Positions 46,651 through 56,429 of a stretch of DNA of 64,000 bases are shown one piece after another. The notes below the pieces were generated by a model. That model ran no database searches, was not told the DNA's origin, and saw only the letters and a program-made list of their open reading frames with translations. A program made the translations under genes and the position numbers. Position 1 is the first letter of the stretch. Every line of letters begins with the position of its first letter. The DNA lies in assembly GCF_000993825.1 (NCBI RefSeq), contig NZ_CP011114.1:4340001-4404000 (forward strand), given 5' to 3'. The DNA comes from Paenibacillus durus ATCC 35681. GTDB taxonomy: Bacteria; Bacillota; Bacilli; Paenibacillales; Paenibacillaceae.

Positions 46651-46679
46651 TTGACGGCATTACTGATAATCTTTAAAAT
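46651..46679 (+). promoter_or_regulatory. Sigma-A promoter of moaA
   Basis: -35 TTGACG (46651-46656), 17-nt spacer, -10 TAAAAT (46674-46679), about 42 nt before the moaA ATG. Confidence 0.7.
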
Positions 46680-46721
46680 TTGAAATATTATACCGAACGA
46701 CGAAAGGGGAAAAATCCCGCT

Positions 46722-47723
46722 ATGGAACTGCTGACAGACCCTTTTGGACGCGTACACGATTATATGCGCATTTCGGTTACAGACCGCTGCAATCTGCGCT
46801 GTATTTATTGTATGCCTGCGGAAGGAATGCATTTCCAGCCGCATGACGAGATCATGAGCTATGAAGAAATCACCGCTGTCGTGAAGGCGCTCGCTCCGGC
46901 CGGACTCCGCAAAGTGCGCCTTACCGGCGGTGAGCCGCTGGTACGCAAAGAATTAGAGCGGCTGGTCGCCATGCTGTCCTCCATTCCGGGCATTGAGGAT
47001 ATTTCACTTACCACCAACGGCCTGCTGCTGCCCGCCAAAGCGGCGGCGCTCAAGGCAGCCGGTCTTTCGAGGGTAAATATCAGCCTCGACTCCCTGCGGC
47101 AGGAGCGCTACTCGATGATTACGCGCGGCGGCGATGTAGCCAAGGTGCTGAAAGGAATCGAGGCGGCGCAAGCCGCGGGGCTCTCGCCCATTAAGCTTAA
47201 TGTGGTACTCATGAAGGGCATCAACGATGACGAAATCAAGGATTTTATCGCCCTTACTCTAAATCATCCGCTGAATGTGCGGTTTATCGAATATATGCCG
47301 ATCGGCAGCGCGACCGACGCCTGGCGGCAGTCGTACCTGCCTCTGGAAAGAGTGCTCGAAGCCTGCCGCGAAGCCGGATGGGAGACTGAGAAAGCCCATG
47401 CGCCTGCCGGAAACGGCCCGTCCCAAGACAGCCGTGTCGTCGGCGCTAAAGGCACATTCGGTCTGATTCATCCGGTAAGCGAGCATTTCTGCGACAACTG
47501 CAACCGGCTGCGCCTTACGGCAGACGGCCATATCAAAGCCTGCCTGTACTGGTCCGACGAATACAACGTGCGGCCGCTGACGAATGATCCGGAGGCCGTC
47601 CGCGGTTTATTCCGCAAGGCACTCGGAGGCAAGCCCCATAACCACGAAATGGCGCTGGCGCTGGAGAAGAAAGCCCAGAGCCATACGCCTACGAGCCGCC
47701 GCATGTCGCAAATCGGCGGTTAA
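46722..47723 (+). CDS. moaA: GTP 3',8-cyclase MoaA (molybdenum cofactor synthesis)
   Basis: Radical SAM enzyme for the first step of molybdopterin synthesis. 333 residues; N-terminal [4Fe-4S] motif Cys23-x3-Cys27-x2-Cys30 (RCNLRCIYC), [13 protein letters not shown]-binding motif, and the C-terminal second cluster [23 protein letters not shown] at 46722 is chosen because the family begins here; a TTG at 46680 overlaps the -10 box. The ribosome site AAAGGGGA is rather far (12 nt). No moaC, moaD/E or mogA lies beside it. The 3' end overlaps the convergent exporter gene by 4 bp. Confidence 0.93.
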   Translation: MELLTDPFGRVHDYMRISVTDRCNLRCIYCMPAEGMHFQPHDEIMSYEEITAVVKALAPAGLRKVRLTGGEPLVRKELERLVAMLSSIPGIEDISLTTNGLLLPAKAAALKAAGLSRVNISLDSLRQERYSMITRGGDVAKVLKGIEAAQAAGLSPIKLNVVLMKGINDDEIKDFIALTLNHPLNVRFIEYMPIGSATDAWRQSYLPLERVLEACREAGWETEKAHAPAGNGPSQDSRVVGAKGTFGLIHPVSEHFCDNCNRLRLTADGHIKACLYWSDEYNVRPLTNDPEAVRGLFRKALGGKPHNHEMALALEKKAQSHTPTSRRMSQIGG

Positions 47724-48334
47724 GCCGCAAGCAGGCTCCACAGCTGCCGGGCCATATATCCGGCCATCGCCCACAGCAGCAGCGCCGAGGCAATGTTCAG
47801 CGCCCGAACCAGCCTGCCGGAGGGGTCGGCCTTGCCGAGCGCGCTTCCGGCGGCGGCTAAGGCCATGAACCACAGCCAGGACACCCCGGCGGCGGCTGCG
47901 GCGAACGCCCAGCGCTCCGCGCCGCCGTACTGCAGGGAGCTTGTGCCGATCACGCCCACTGTATCCATCAGAGCATGCGGATTCAGCAGCGATACCGACA
48001 GCGCAAAGGCGATCTGCTCTTTTGAAGGGAGAATAACGGCGCGTTCACCCGCCCGGCTCCCCCGCAGGATTTTCCAGCCCATCACGGCCAAAAAGACGAC
48101 TCCCGCCCCGTAAATGAAAGGCGTCAGCCAAGTTAGCGACAGTACAGCCAGGGACACTCCCCCTACGGCTGCGAAGATCAGCAGCGTGTCGCACAGCGCC
48201 GCCGTTATTATAGCGGGAAGCGCCCCTTTGTATCGCGGTTGCAGCGCCCCTTGGTTAAACACAAAGATATTCTGCGCTCCAAGCGGCAGAATAAGGCCAA
48301 TAGCCAATACCATTCCATGAATGACCGCTTCCAT
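47720..48334 (-). CDS. LysE/ArgO-family amino acid exporter
   Basis: About 204 residues with six hydrophobic helices; N-terminal [16 protein letters not shown] matches the conserved LysE motif. Predicted to export basic or other amino acids across the membrane. ATG at 48334 with GGGAGG 9 nt upstream; two TTG codons just before it are less likely. It is divergent from the MocR-type regulator gene, which may control it. Substrate not deducible. Confidence 0.85.
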   Translation of the reverse strand: MEAVIHGMVLAIGLILPLGAQNIFVFNQGALQPRYKGALPAIITAALCDTLLIFAAVGGVSLAVLSLTWLTPFIYGAGVVFLAVMGWKILRGSRAGERAVILPSKEQIAFALSVSLLNPHALMDTVGVIGTSSLQYGGAERWAFAAAAAGVSWLWFMALAAAGSALGKADPSGRLVRALNIASALLLWAMAGYMARQLWSLLAA

Positions 48335-48437
48335 CAACAACTTCCTCCCTTATGCAAGGCAATTCGCCGCGTTCGCTGCGGGCCTTTAACGAATATTACA
48401 TCCTTTCCGGCCTTCCGAGACCATCCAAATGCCGGGC

Positions 48438-48492
48438 AGTCAACCCAACCAAATGAAACATCTGCTGTCAATCATGCTATACTGTGGTCAAC
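48438..48492 (+). promoter_or_regulatory. MocR gene promoter with GTCAA direct repeats
   Basis: Extended -10 TGCTATACT (TATACT at 48478-48483) with a weak -35 (TGAAAC at 48454). Three direct repeats AGTCAAC (48438), TGTCAAT (48466) and GGTCAAC (48486) flank and overlap it, a layout expected for an autoregulated MocR protein. Confidence 0.45.
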
Positions 48493-48538
48493 TTACCGGA
48501 ACAAGCGAGTAAATTCTTTAATCAGGGAGGTTCTTTTC

Positions 48539-50041
48539 ATGCAGACCCGGGCACCGCTGCCTTGCAGCAGCCTCGATCAGCGCAGCGCCAGCGCTTCTTT
48601 AGCGGATTGGCGTCCGGACCGGGACTCGCCGCTGCCGATATACGCGCAAATTGCCGGATATTTCCGGGCCAAAATCGGCGGCGGTGACTGGCCTGAAGGC
48701 ATGAAGCTGCCGCCGCAGCGCGAGTTGGCCCGTCAGCTTGGCGTCAACCGCAGTACGGTTGTTGCCGCACTCGGCCAGCTGGCTGCGCTCGGGCTCATTG
48801 AAGGAAGACAAGGAGGAGGCACAAGGGTAGCGGGGAAAGAGGGAACGCAGAAGACGGCGGGAAGCTGGAACGATTACGTGGAGGAAGGCATCCATTATCC
48901 CAATTTGCCGGCCGTCCAGGTGATCAACCGTCTGGAATTTAGGCCGGAGCTGCTTCGGCTCGGAACCGGGGAGCTCGCCCCCGAGTTGCTGCCGGACGAG
49001 CAGATGCGCTCCATTCTCGCGGAGCTGACCCGTGAAGAGCTGCCGCTGGCGTATGAGGAGCCGCTCGGCAGTCTAAGGCTTCGGCGGGCGGTCAGCAAAG
49101 AGCTCGGGAGAACCGGCATTCAGGCGGAGCCGTCCTCGATTCTGATCCTCTCCGGGGCGCTTCAGGGCATTCAGCTTATCTCTCTCGGGCTGCTGCCGAA
49201 AGGGGCGGCCGTTCTATTGGAGAAGCCCTCTTATTTGTATTCCATTCATTCTTTCCAGTCGGCGGGGGTCAAGCTGTACGGCCTGCCCATGGACGATCGG
49301 GGTCTCGTAACGGAAGGGCTGGAAGCCCAGGCAGCCCAAGCCAAGGCGGCGCTGCTGTATACGATACCGTCCTTTCATAACCCGACCGGTATTCTTATGG
49401 ACGCGGAGCGGCGGCGGGAACTGATGGAGAAGACGGCGGCGCTGGGACTACCCGTGCTGGAGGATGGCGCCTATCAGGACCTGTGGCTGGATGCGCCGCC
49501 GCCGCTGCCGCTCAAAGCGCTCGACCGGAATGGACAGGTGCTCCATCTGGTCACCCTGTCGAAATCCGCCAGTCCCGGACTGCGGATCGGCTGGGTGACC
49601 GGGCCCGAGCAGGTGATCCGGCGTCTCGCGGATATCAAAATGCAAACGGATTACGGCGCAAGCTCTCTCTCGCAGCTTGCGGCGGCCAAGTGGCTGGAGG
49701 ACGGCTGCCACGAACGGCATACAGGCGCCCTGCGTCTTATGCTGCGCCAGCGCCGTGATCTGATGCTGGAGCTGCTGGAGCGTTATTTTGCTGGACTGGC
49801 GGAGTGGAGCAAGCCTTCCGGCGGCTTCTATGTATGGCTGCGTCTGAGCAAGTCCCTCCCGCTGCCGAAGCTGTTCCGCGCAGCGCTTGCGGAAGGGCTG
49901 CTGCTGAACACCGGCGATCTGTACGACCGTTCGGACGCAAGGCATCTGCGCCTTTCTTACGCCTATGCCTCACCATCAGGACTGGAACAGGGGATTGCCA
50001 AGCTGGCTGAGCTTGTCCGCCGGATGGAGCGGCTATCCTGA
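48539..50041 (+). CDS. MocR-family regulator (GntR HTH fused to aminotransferase domain)
   Basis: About 500 residues: N-terminal GntR winged helix (about 33-98, LPIYAQIAGYFRAKI, LPPQRELARQLGVNRSTV) joined to a fold-type I aminotransferase domain (about 115-490). The PLP lysine lies in TLSKSASPGLRIGWV; other anchors are YTIPSFHNPTG and LEDGAYQDL. Such proteins usually sense PLP or an amino-compound and control adjacent genes. ATG at 48539 with GGGAGG 8 nt upstream; a longer open frame upstream runs through the promoter. The divergent LysE-type exporter is a likely target. Confidence 0.9.
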   Translation: MQTRAPLPCSSLDQRSASASLADWRPDRDSPLPIYAQIAGYFRAKIGGGDWPEGMKLPPQRELARQLGVNRSTVVAALGQLAALGLIEGRQGGGTRVAGKEGTQKTAGSWNDYVEEGIHYPNLPAVQVINRLEFRPELLRLGTGELAPELLPDEQMRSILAELTREELPLAYEEPLGSLRLRRAVSKELGRTGIQAEPSSILILSGALQGIQLISLGLLPKGAAVLLEKPSYLYSIHSFQSAGVKLYGLPMDDRGLVTEGLEAQAAQAKAALLYTIPSFHNPTGILMDAERRRELMEKTAALGLPVLEDGAYQDLWLDAPPPLPLKALDRNGQVLHLVTLSKSASPGLRIGWVTGPEQVIRRLADIKMQTDYGASSLSQLAAAKWLEDGCHERHTGALRLMLRQRRDLMLELLERYFAGLAEWSKPSGGFYVWLRLSKSLPLPKLFRAALAEGLLLNTGDLYDRSDARHLRLSYAYASPSGLEQGIAKLAELVRRMERLS

Positions 50042-50121
50042 GACCGAGAGAACAGCCGGAACCTGTGCGATCCGGACTTTCGCGGCTTCTTCCTTCACCG
50101 CAGCAGCATTTTGTATGGGGG

Positions 50122-51297
50122 TTACTCCCGCTCCCGTTCTTCCTTCACAGACAGCGGCAGCGTCACGATAATCTCAGTCCCCTCGCCAAGGCGGCTCTCG
50201 GCGCGGACTTCTCCAAGGTGAAGATCGACAATCTTCTTCACCAGCGACAGTCCCAGTCCGCTGCCTCCGGCACCCGCGCTTCTTGCTTTGTCCGCCTTGT
50301 AGAACCGCTCGAAGATGCGGGGCAGGTCCTCCTTGGAGATGCCCGCTCCGGTATCAGAGACAACAACCTCCGCTTCCGTTCCAATCAGGCGCGCCGTTAT
50401 CATGACCTTCCCGCCCGGCGGAGTAAACTTGATGCTGTTATGCAGGAGGTTGTTCCAGACCTGGCTGAGCAGGTCTTCGGCCCCTGTCACCGTTACTTCA
50501 GCAAGCTCCGCCTCCACTTCGATTCCTTTGCCCATCCACTGCGGCTCGCAGGCCAGCAGGATGTTCCGGAGCTGCTTGTCAAGACGGTAGGGCTTCGCTT
50601 CTAACGGAAAGCTGCCGGACTCCAGCACCGACAGCTTGAGCAGGCTGTCGCTAAGGCCCGACAGCCGGGCGCTCTCGGCCTCGATAATATCCAAGTAGTG
50701 CTCCCGGGTTTCCCGGCTGAGATCTTCGCGGCGCAGTGCGCGGGCGAAGCCGCGAATGGAAGTGAGCGGCGACTGAATCTCATGCGATACATTCGAGATG
50801 AAGTCCTGCCGCATCGTCTCCATCCGGCTCAGCTCGCTGGCCATTTCATTGATTCCTTCCACGAGTTCGCCCATTCGTCCGTAGCGTTCGACATCTTCCA
50901 CCTTGGCCGTAAAATCCCCTTTGGAAATCCGCCGGACGGCATTCAGAATCGGGGAATAAAATTTGTTCTGCTTCCCATACGTAATCAGGGAGATCAGTCC
51001 GCCAATGCAGAACAGAATGAGAAATCCGAGCAGCATGCCCAGCAGCTGTGACACATAGACGGATGAAGGAGCGCCAAATCTCTGGAACAGTACTCTCAAG
51101 ATGAAGTAGGAAGCCGTCCACGAGATGATGAGGGACGAAAAGCCCGCCAGCATTCCGAGGAATCCCCGGACGGCTCTCCCCAGCCGCTTCATTCCACGCC
51201 CTCCGGCCGGCTGCCGGGACCGTTCCTGGCGCGGACGGCGGTTCCGGACCGCCCGCTCCGGAGCCGCCCGCTCTGACGCTCGCTTCCGCCGCTTCAT
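50122..51297 (-). CDS. Two-component sensor histidine kinase
   Basis: Membrane sensor kinase paired with the upstream regulator. 391 residues from the ATG that overlaps the regulator's stop codon: Arg-rich low-complexity leader (1-35), two transmembrane helices (about 46-70 and 84-106), HAMP-like segment (about 110-160), H-box SHEIQSPLTSIRG with His172, N-box NNLLHNSIKF, and G-boxes VVSDTGAGISKEDLP and GGSGLGLSLVKKI. A second ATG at 51192 (residue 36) has a better site, GGAGGG 6 nt upstream, and gives a normal-length kinase. The 5' end carries an old duplication of the regulator/kinase junction. Signal unknown. Confidence 0.9.
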   Translation of the reverse strand: MKRRKRASERAAPERAVRNRRPRQERSRQPAGGRGMKRLGRAVRGFLGMLAGFSSLIISWTASYFILRVLFQRFGAPSSVYVSQLLGMLLGFLILFCIGGLISLITYGKQNKFYSPILNAVRRISKGDFTAKVEDVERYGRMGELVEGINEMASELSRMETMRQDFISNVSHEIQSPLTSIRGFARALRREDLSRETREHYLDIIEAESARLSGLSDSLLKLSVLESGSFPLEAKPYRLDKQLRNILLACEPQWMGKGIEVEAELAEVTVTGAEDLLSQVWNNLLHNSIKFTPPGGKVMITARLIGTEAEVVVSDTGAGISKEDLPRIFERFYKADKARSAGAGGSGLGLSLVKKIVDLHLGEVRAESRLGEGTEIIVTLPLSVKEERERE

Positions 51298-51347
51298 TCC
51301 GCACTCTCCAGCCGGTAGCCGAGACCGCGCACGGTGCGGATGGCGAA
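51183..51347. repeat. Diverged duplication of the regulator 3' end and kinase 5' end
   Basis: Two 60-bp blocks, about 51183-51242 and 51288-51347, align without gaps (46 of 60 identical by hand count) at an offset of 105 bp, exactly 35 codons. Each block ends in GGAATGAAGCGGC, so the kinase start and its ribosome site are present twice. Confidence 0.75.
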
Positions 51348-51968
51348 TCCGTACCGCTCGCTCGGGAAGCGTTCGCGCAGCCGATTGATATGCACATCCA
51401 GCGTGCGTTCATTGCCCTCGAAGTCATAGCCCCAGATCTCCTCGATCAACCGCTCGCGCGCCAGCGTCTGTCCGGGGTAGCTCGCCAGCCTGAACAGCAG
51501 CTCGTATTCTTTCAGGGGCAGCGTCAGATCGCCGTCATTGGATTGAATCTCGTAGGTTCTGCGGTTCATCTTCAGCCTGCCGACGGTTACGCTCTGGGCG
51601 GCGGAAATCTGATACCTTTTCAGCAGCGCCTTGACGCGGGCGATCAACACGGGCGGCTCAAACGGTTTGACGAGATAATCGTCGGTCCCAAGCTCGAAGC
51701 CCTTCACAATCTGCGACGTTTCGCCTTTGGCCGTGAGCATGAGCAGCGGAAAATCGTAATCCTTCCGCAGTTCGCGGCAGAGCTGCCAGCCATCCATGTT
51801 CGGCATCATGACATCGAGAATCACCATGTCGGCGGTGTGATCCGCGAGAAAATCCAGCGCTGCTTTCCCATCGGAAGCCTCGGACACTTCCATGCCTTCA
51901 GCTTTCAAAAATACGGCTACCAACTCGCGGATGTGCGGATCGTCGTCCACCACCAGTATTTTGGCCAT
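51294..51968 (-). CDS. OmpR/PhoB-type response regulator
   Basis: 224 residues: receiver domain with acidic pocket DDD (8-10), phospho-acceptor Asp52 ([13 protein letters not shown]) and Lys in LMLTAKGE, then a winged-helix DNA-binding domain ([51 protein letters not shown]). The ATG at 51968 has GGAGAGGAG upstream. The first 71 bp overlap, in another frame, the end of the ABC exporter gene, and its stop overlaps the kinase ATG, so exporter, regulator and kinase are probably cotranscribed. Confidence 0.92.
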   Translation of the reverse strand: MAKILVVDDDPHIRELVAVFLKAEGMEVSEASDGKAALDFLADHTADMVILDVMMPNMDGWQLCRELRKDYDFPLLMLTAKGETSQIVKGFELGTDDYLVKPFEPPVLIARVKALLKRYQISAAQSVTVGRLKMNRRTYEIQSNDGDLTLPLKEYELLFRLASYPGQTLARERLIEEIWGYDFEGNERTLDVHINRLRERFPSERYGFAIRTVRGLGYRLESAE

Positions 51969-53760
51969 GTCCGGCACTCTCCTCTCCTTCGCCGTGTTCC
52001 CGTGATTCCGTATTGGCCGTCTGAAGCTGCTGCTGCGCAAATTCGCGGTAGAGGCTGTGCTCCCGCAGCAGTTCTTCGTGTCTTCCCCTGCCGGTAATCT
52101 CGCCCTTTTCCATAAAAAGAATCTGATCGGCATTCACCACCGTGGACAGCCGATGCGCGATAACAATAGTCGTCCGGCCTTTCATCAGATTGGACAGTGC
52201 CTTCTGCACGACCGCTTCGGATTTGCTGTCTAGACTTGAGGTGGCTTCGTCCAGCATCAGGATTTTCGGATCTCTCAGCAGCGCCCGGGCAATCGCAATC
52301 CGCTGCCGCTGTCCGCCCGACAGCTTCACGCCGCGCTCGCCGACTTCGGTGTCGTAACCATCCGGCAGCTCGTCGATGAAGGTGTCGGCATACGCCATCG
52401 CCGCTGCCTGCCGCATTTCCGCCAAATCAACCTCCCGGTCCAGCCCGTAGCGGAGATTGTCGGCAATCGTTCCGGCCAGCAGCGGGCTTTCCTGGGAGAC
52501 GTAGCCGATTCCTCTGCGCCAGGAGGACAGCGAGAAATCCGTAATCGGCTTGCCGTCCAGCCGGATTACGCCTTCCTGCGGCTGATAGAACCGTTCAAGC
52601 AGGGAGAACAGCGTCGTCTTCCCGCCGCCGCTCGGGCCGACAATCGCAGTCACCTCTCCCGGCGTTATGGAGCAGCTTACCCTATTCAGCACTGGCTCTC
52701 CCGCCTTGTATCCGAAGGAGACATTTTCAAGCGTAATCGGCAGCCGCGACCCTCCGGCCATCTCTTCCCCTTCGTAATTCTCTTCTTCATGCATCAGCAT
52801 CTCCATCAGCCGCTCCGAAGCGCCCATCGCTTTCTGAATTTGGGTGAAGAAGGTGGTTAGTTGGGTCAGCGGCATAATGATCTGGATCAGATAGAGGATA
52901 AAAGCGACCAGTTCCCCCGCCGTCAGCGCGCCGCTCGACACCTGCATTCCGCCGTAGCCGATAATGACCACCAGCAGCATCATAAAAATGAGCGAGACAA
53001 GCGGAGTGATCCATGCGCTGACCTTGCCTTCGCGTATGCCGTAGGAGAGCAGTTTCGTAATGACGCTTTTTCCGGATTCGTATTCCCGGCGTTCCGCTCC
53101 GGACGCCTTGACCAGCCGAATTTCCGACAGCACACCGCTGAGCACCGCCGTAAAGGAAGCCGTCTCATCCTGCATGCCTTTGGAAATCTTGTACATCATC
53201 CGCCCGAGCGGCACAAGGACAAGCGCCGAAAGAGGCAGCACGGTGAACAGGACCAGCGTCATTTTCCAATTCAGATAAAATAGCACTGAGATCGAACCGA
53301 CAATGGAAATGATGCCGGTGAACAGGCTGGCGGCATGTTCCGATACCAGCGTCTTGATAATTCCCGTATCGCTTGTCATGCGGCTGACGCTTTCGCCTGT
53401 CCGGATGTCGTTATAATAGGTGACAGGCAGCAGAAGGAGCTTGCGCCATAGACGTTCCCTTAAGCCGGCAACCATTTTCTGGCCCGCATAGTTCAGCAGG
53501 TAGACGGATATGCCCGCGGCGGCGGTCTGGGCGATGAAAGCGCCGGCGATTCCGGCGATCTGCAGCCAGCTTACCGAAGCCAGCGAAAATCCGTCGACCA
53601 GCCCTTTGGTAAACATCGGGATGACCAGCGACACCAGCGTGGAAATGACGCTGAGCGTAATAGCCAGGGCAAGCAGACCATACGGCGGTTTCGTTTCTTT
53701 AAGCAATTTGAGAAATGGACGGAGGTTCTTTCCGCCCCTAGGCTTTGTTGAGGTTGTCAT
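51898..53760 (-). CDS. ABC transporter, fused permease/ATPase (multidrug/lipid exporter type)
   Basis: Half-transporter of the BmrA/MsbA type, working as a homodimer at the membrane. 620 residues: six transmembrane helices (about 25-330), then an ATPase domain with Walker [14 protein letters not shown]-loop [13 protein letters not shown], signature [16 protein letters not shown], Walker [14 protein letters not shown] and H-loop [10 protein letters not shown]. The last 40 or so residues (Gly/Glu/Arg-rich) are an unusual tail, translated from DNA that also encodes the start of the regulator. ATG start with GAAGGGAAGG upstream. Confidence 0.9.
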   Translation of the reverse strand: MTTSTKPRGGKNLRPFLKLLKETKPPYGLLALAITLSVISTLVSLVIPMFTKGLVDGFSLASVSWLQIAGIAGAFIAQTAAAGISVYLLNYAGQKMVAGLRERLWRKLLLLPVTYYNDIRTGESVSRMTSDTGIIKTLVSEHAASLFTGIISIVGSISVLFYLNWKMTLVLFTVLPLSALVLVPLGRMMYKISKGMQDETASFTAVLSGVLSEIRLVKASGAERREYESGKSVITKLLSYGIREGKVSAWITPLVSLIFMMLLVVIIGYGGMQVSSGALTAGELVAFILYLIQIIMPLTQLTTFFTQIQKAMGASERLMEMLMHEEENYEGEEMAGGSRLPITLENVSFGYKAGEPVLNRVSCSITPGEVTAIVGPSGGGKTTLFSLLERFYQPQEGVIRLDGKPITDFSLSSWRRGIGYVSQESPLLAGTIADNLRYGLDREVDLAEMRQAAAMAYADTFIDELPDGYDTEVGERGVKLSGGQRQRIAIARALLRDPKILMLDEATSSLDSKSEAVVQKALSNLMKGRTTIVIAHRLSTVVNADQILFMEKGEITGRGRHEELLREHSLYREFAQQQLQTANTESREHGEGEESAGHGQNTGGGRRSAHPRVGSRIFES

Positions 53761-53819
53761 TGATAATCCTTCCCTTCATGGCGAATAATCACAAAATACT
53801 CCCTCTTTGTAAACAGAAG

Positions 53820-54461
53820 TTAAACTCGCCACTCTGCGGCCGCACGGTAATCCTCCGGAGTATTGATATTCAGCAGCGGGGACGGCCCTCCATCCAAGGC
53901 GCCCGTAAAGCCCGCTTCCGGTACATACAGAACCTCCATACTTTCCAGCCATTCCATGACCTTTAACCTTCCGTGCAGCAGGGCATTTTCCAAGCCGGGA
54001 AGGACATCCTTATGGTACAGCCCCAGCAGCGGCTGCGCTTTGCCTGACTGTGACACCGGCACCACCACAAGCGGCCCGGAGCCTTCCCCCGCTGAATCTG
54101 CGTCCACACGCTTTTCGTCCCGCTTCAAAGTGTCCACAATGTACCGCATAAACGCCGCGGAGGCAAACGGCAAATCGCAGGGGGCGGTCAAATACCATTC
54201 CGCGTCCAAAGCGGTCATCCCCGCATGAAGCCCCGCCAGTGGACCGCACCCCGGGAAGCGGTCCACAGCCTGCGGAAGCCCCAGGAAGCGGTAACCCTCC
54301 CGCTCCTCCGGCCCGCAGGCGATCGTGATCGGCTCCGCGACTTCCCCGAGCGCGGCGGCAACCCGGGCAATAGCGGGAATGCCCCCGAAATCCAGAAGAG
54401 ACTTATCGGCGCCCATCCGTCTGGAGCGGCCTCCGGCGATCAGAATACCGGCAATATGCAT
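53820..54461 (-). CDS. mobA: Molybdenum cofactor guanylyltransferase MobA
   Basis: Adds GMP to molybdopterin to form the bis-MGD-type cofactor. 213 residues with the nucleotidyltransferase motif LIAGGRSRRMGADKSLL at the N terminus, GPLAGLHAGMTAL near residue 75 and PCDLPFASAAFM near 95; the C-terminal VLYVPEAGFTGALDGGPSPLLNINTPEDYRAA is characteristic. ATG start with GGCGGTGA upstream. It stands alone, 6 kb from moaA and 8-10 kb from the molybdopterin oxidoreductase it probably serves. Confidence 0.92.
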   Translation of the reverse strand: MHIAGILIAGGRSRRMGADKSLLDFGGIPAIARVAAALGEVAEPITIACGPEEREGYRFLGLPQAVDRFPGCGPLAGLHAGMTALDAEWYLTAPCDLPFASAAFMRYIVDTLKRDEKRVDADSAGEGSGPLVVVPVSQSGKAQPLLGLYHKDVLPGLENALLHGRLKVMEWLESMEVLYVPEAGFTGALDGGPSPLLNINTPEDYRAAAEWRV

Positions 54462-54555
54462 AACGTCACCGCCTTTTTTTTGACAAAAGTATCTTACTAA
54501 ATGGAAGTATAATCCTTAAAATCCTATAGATTTAGCAAAATAAGAAAATGCTGGT

Positions 54556-54584
54556 TTGTACACCTTTTCAACAAATGTTACGAT
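54556..54584 (+). promoter_or_regulatory. Probable promoter of the 54.7 kb MFS gene
   Basis: -35 TTGTAC (54556-54561), 17-nt spacer, -10 TACGAT (54579-54584), about 65 nt before the TTG start. Confidence 0.45.
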
Positions 54585-54650
54585 GATAGCAGCGGCTATG
54601 ACCGGCTCTTATTTATCATACACGGCATTTACGGGAGGAGAGCACCCAAG

Positions 54651-55874
54651 TTGCGGAAGAATACTGGAAATCCATCAACCTTCACATCCTTGAAATGGTT
54701 CAACTTTTTCCTATACGGAACAATGGTTCTATTCACCAGTTTCTTCCAGCTGTATCTGCAGGACGTAGGGATAAATAAGCTGGAAATCGGTGTCTTAATG
54801 TCGATCGGACCGCTCGTGTCGGTCCTCGCCAACCCGTTCTGGGGAATATGGACCGGCCGATATCAGAATAACAGAGGCGTCGTATTGCTGATGCTGGCAG
54901 GGACGCTTGTGTTCTCTCAGATTATTTTTCAGGCAAATACATATGAAACGGTCTATACTGCGATAATTCTGTTCTATTTCTGCCAGACCCCGCTGTTCGC
55001 GCAGAGCAATACGCTCGTCTTAAGCTATATCGAGGGAACGCCTCTACGCTTCGGCTCCTTTCGTCTCTTCGGATCGCTTGGCTGGGCACTGACGGCTATA
55101 GCCGCGGGCCCGGTTATTCAGTATGGCGGCGTCTCGGTGCTGCCCTACCTGTTCGCGGTCCTGCTGGGCTTATCCATCGTATCGCTCGCCGCCATGCCTA
55201 AGCTGCGCAGCTCAATCGGACCAGCGCCTTTGCCGCTTAGAGGGTTCGGCCTGCTGTTCAGGAATCCTTATTTCCTGTTTTTTATCTTTTTCGGCATGCT
55301 GGTAGCCATTCCGAACACCATAAATAATACGTTCATGTCGCTCTATATCAATGATATGGGCGGCTCCAAGACGATGATCGGCCTGGCCGTGTTCCTCTCC
55401 TCCATCCTTGAAGCGGGGGTGTTCATGCTGTGCAAACGCTATTTGCGGCGCAAAATTTCCGTTCTCACCGGCTGGCTGGCGCTGGTCAGCGTTCTGTTCG
55501 TGCTGCGGTGGTGGCTGATGTCTCAGGCAACGCTTCCGCTTGAGGTGGCCTTTATTCAAATTTTACATTCCATAACGTTCGGCGGCTTCTTCTACGTAGG
55601 GACAGAGTTGACGATGCTGCTTATTCCTGCACCGTACCGCTCCTGCGGGCAGGCTCTCTACACCTTGTCCTGGGGCGGAATTTCCGGCATGATCGGCGGT
55701 ATTCTTGGCGGATGGCTGTTTCAGTATCTCGGCGCCCAGAGCATGTACGAATTCTGTGTCTTCCTGTCACTCATCGGCGCGCTGGGGTACGGAGGAATGT
55801 GGCTTTTTGTCAACAGAGGCGGTTACCGGCATACCTCGGCGATCCATGATGAACTTGAAGAGGGCAGCGTTTAG
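54651..55874 (+). CDS. MFS transporter (MFS_1-like/nucleoside- or phenylpropionate-type family)
   Basis: 407 residues with twelve hydrophobic segments in two six-helix halves. The N-terminal LKWFNFFLYGTMVLFTSFFQLYLQDVG and the RFGSFRLFGSLGWALTA segment resemble the 3-phenylpropionate/HsrA-like branch of the major facilitator superfamily. Substrate unknown. TTG start with GGGAGGAG 10 nt upstream; no ATG in frame nearby. Convergent with the SRPBCC gene (10 bp gap). Confidence 0.82.
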   Translation: MRKNTGNPSTFTSLKWFNFFLYGTMVLFTSFFQLYLQDVGINKLEIGVLMSIGPLVSVLANPFWGIWTGRYQNNRGVVLLMLAGTLVFSQIIFQANTYETVYTAIILFYFCQTPLFAQSNTLVLSYIEGTPLRFGSFRLFGSLGWALTAIAAGPVIQYGGVSVLPYLFAVLLGLSIVSLAAMPKLRSSIGPAPLPLRGFGLLFRNPYFLFFIFFGMLVAIPNTINNTFMSLYINDMGGSKTMIGLAVFLSSILEAGVFMLCKRYLRRKISVLTGWLALVSVLFVLRWWLMSQATLPLEVAFIQILHSITFGGFFYVGTELTMLLIPAPYRSCGQALYTLSWGGISGMIGGILGGWLFQYLGAQSMYEFCVFLSLIGALGYGGMWLFVNRGGYRHTSAIHDELEEGSV

Positions 55875-55884
55875 CGTGCATTTA

Positions 55885-56319
55885 TTAAGAATTTCCCGTC
55901 ATTTTTTTGTCCAGCTGCTCCAAGACGAAAGGCCATGCCTGCTCGTGCGCGTTTCTGGAATCCTCATTATAAAATCCCGTATGTGTAAGACTTAGCAGCG
56001 TCCCGCTGTTCCGGGGAACCAGCTCGACTGTGACAATAGTCTCGGCTCCCCCGGTCCCCCCTTCTCCCGTAACCCATGTCAGTTCAACAAGACGGTCTTG
56101 TTCGAGCCTAATAAACCGGCCGTAGTGGGGATGCCTCCGCTCCACGCCGTCCGTCCCGCCGGGGGAAGTGGTCTCAAAAAAGAAGACGGTATTGACTTGA
56201 CCCTGCATGATCACCGAACCAGGGGCTGCAAACCAACGGTCGAACTGCTTGGTCCACGCTTGAAAAAGAACTTCAGGCGCTGCATCCATCTGCCGCTCCA
56301 CTTTTAAAGAAAAAGCCAT
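55885..56319 (-). CDS. SRPBCC (AHSA1-like) family protein
   Basis: 144 residues of the START/AHSA1 type: N-terminal VERQMDAAPEVLFQAWTKQFDRWF, a middle TTSPGGTDGVERRHPHYGRF segment and the C-terminal ALSFTHTGF-like LLSLTHTGFYNEDSRNAHEQAW. Members bind hydrophobic ligands or act as Hsp90 cofactors in eukaryotes; in bacteria the function is mostly unknown. ATG start with GGAATGAGG upstream. Confidence 0.78.
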   Translation of the reverse strand: MAFSLKVERQMDAAPEVLFQAWTKQFDRWFAAPGSVIMQGQVNTVFFFETTSPGGTDGVERRHPHYGRFIRLEQDRLVELTWVTGEGGTGGAETIVTVELVPRNSGTLLSLTHTGFYNEDSRNAHEQAWPFVLEQLDKKMTGNS

Positions 56320-56374
56320 CGAATCCTCATTCCTTTCTCTTCAAGTTATTAAACGATTAAACACTTTGGATTGC

Positions 56375-56410
56375 AAAAAAACGGCTGACACGCTTTCGGG
56401 CGGCAGCCGT
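56375..56410 (-). terminator. Terminator after glnS
   Basis: ACGGCTG (56381-56387) pairs with CAGCCGT (56404-56410), followed on the minus strand by seven T residues. Confidence 0.85.
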
Positions 56411-56429
56411 TTCTCTTATGATCTGAACT

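Noticed and set aside
48239..48538. Upstream extension of the MocR gene
   Set aside because: Runs through the divergent promoter region and antisense to the exporter; the ATG at 48539 has GGGAGG at ideal spacing.
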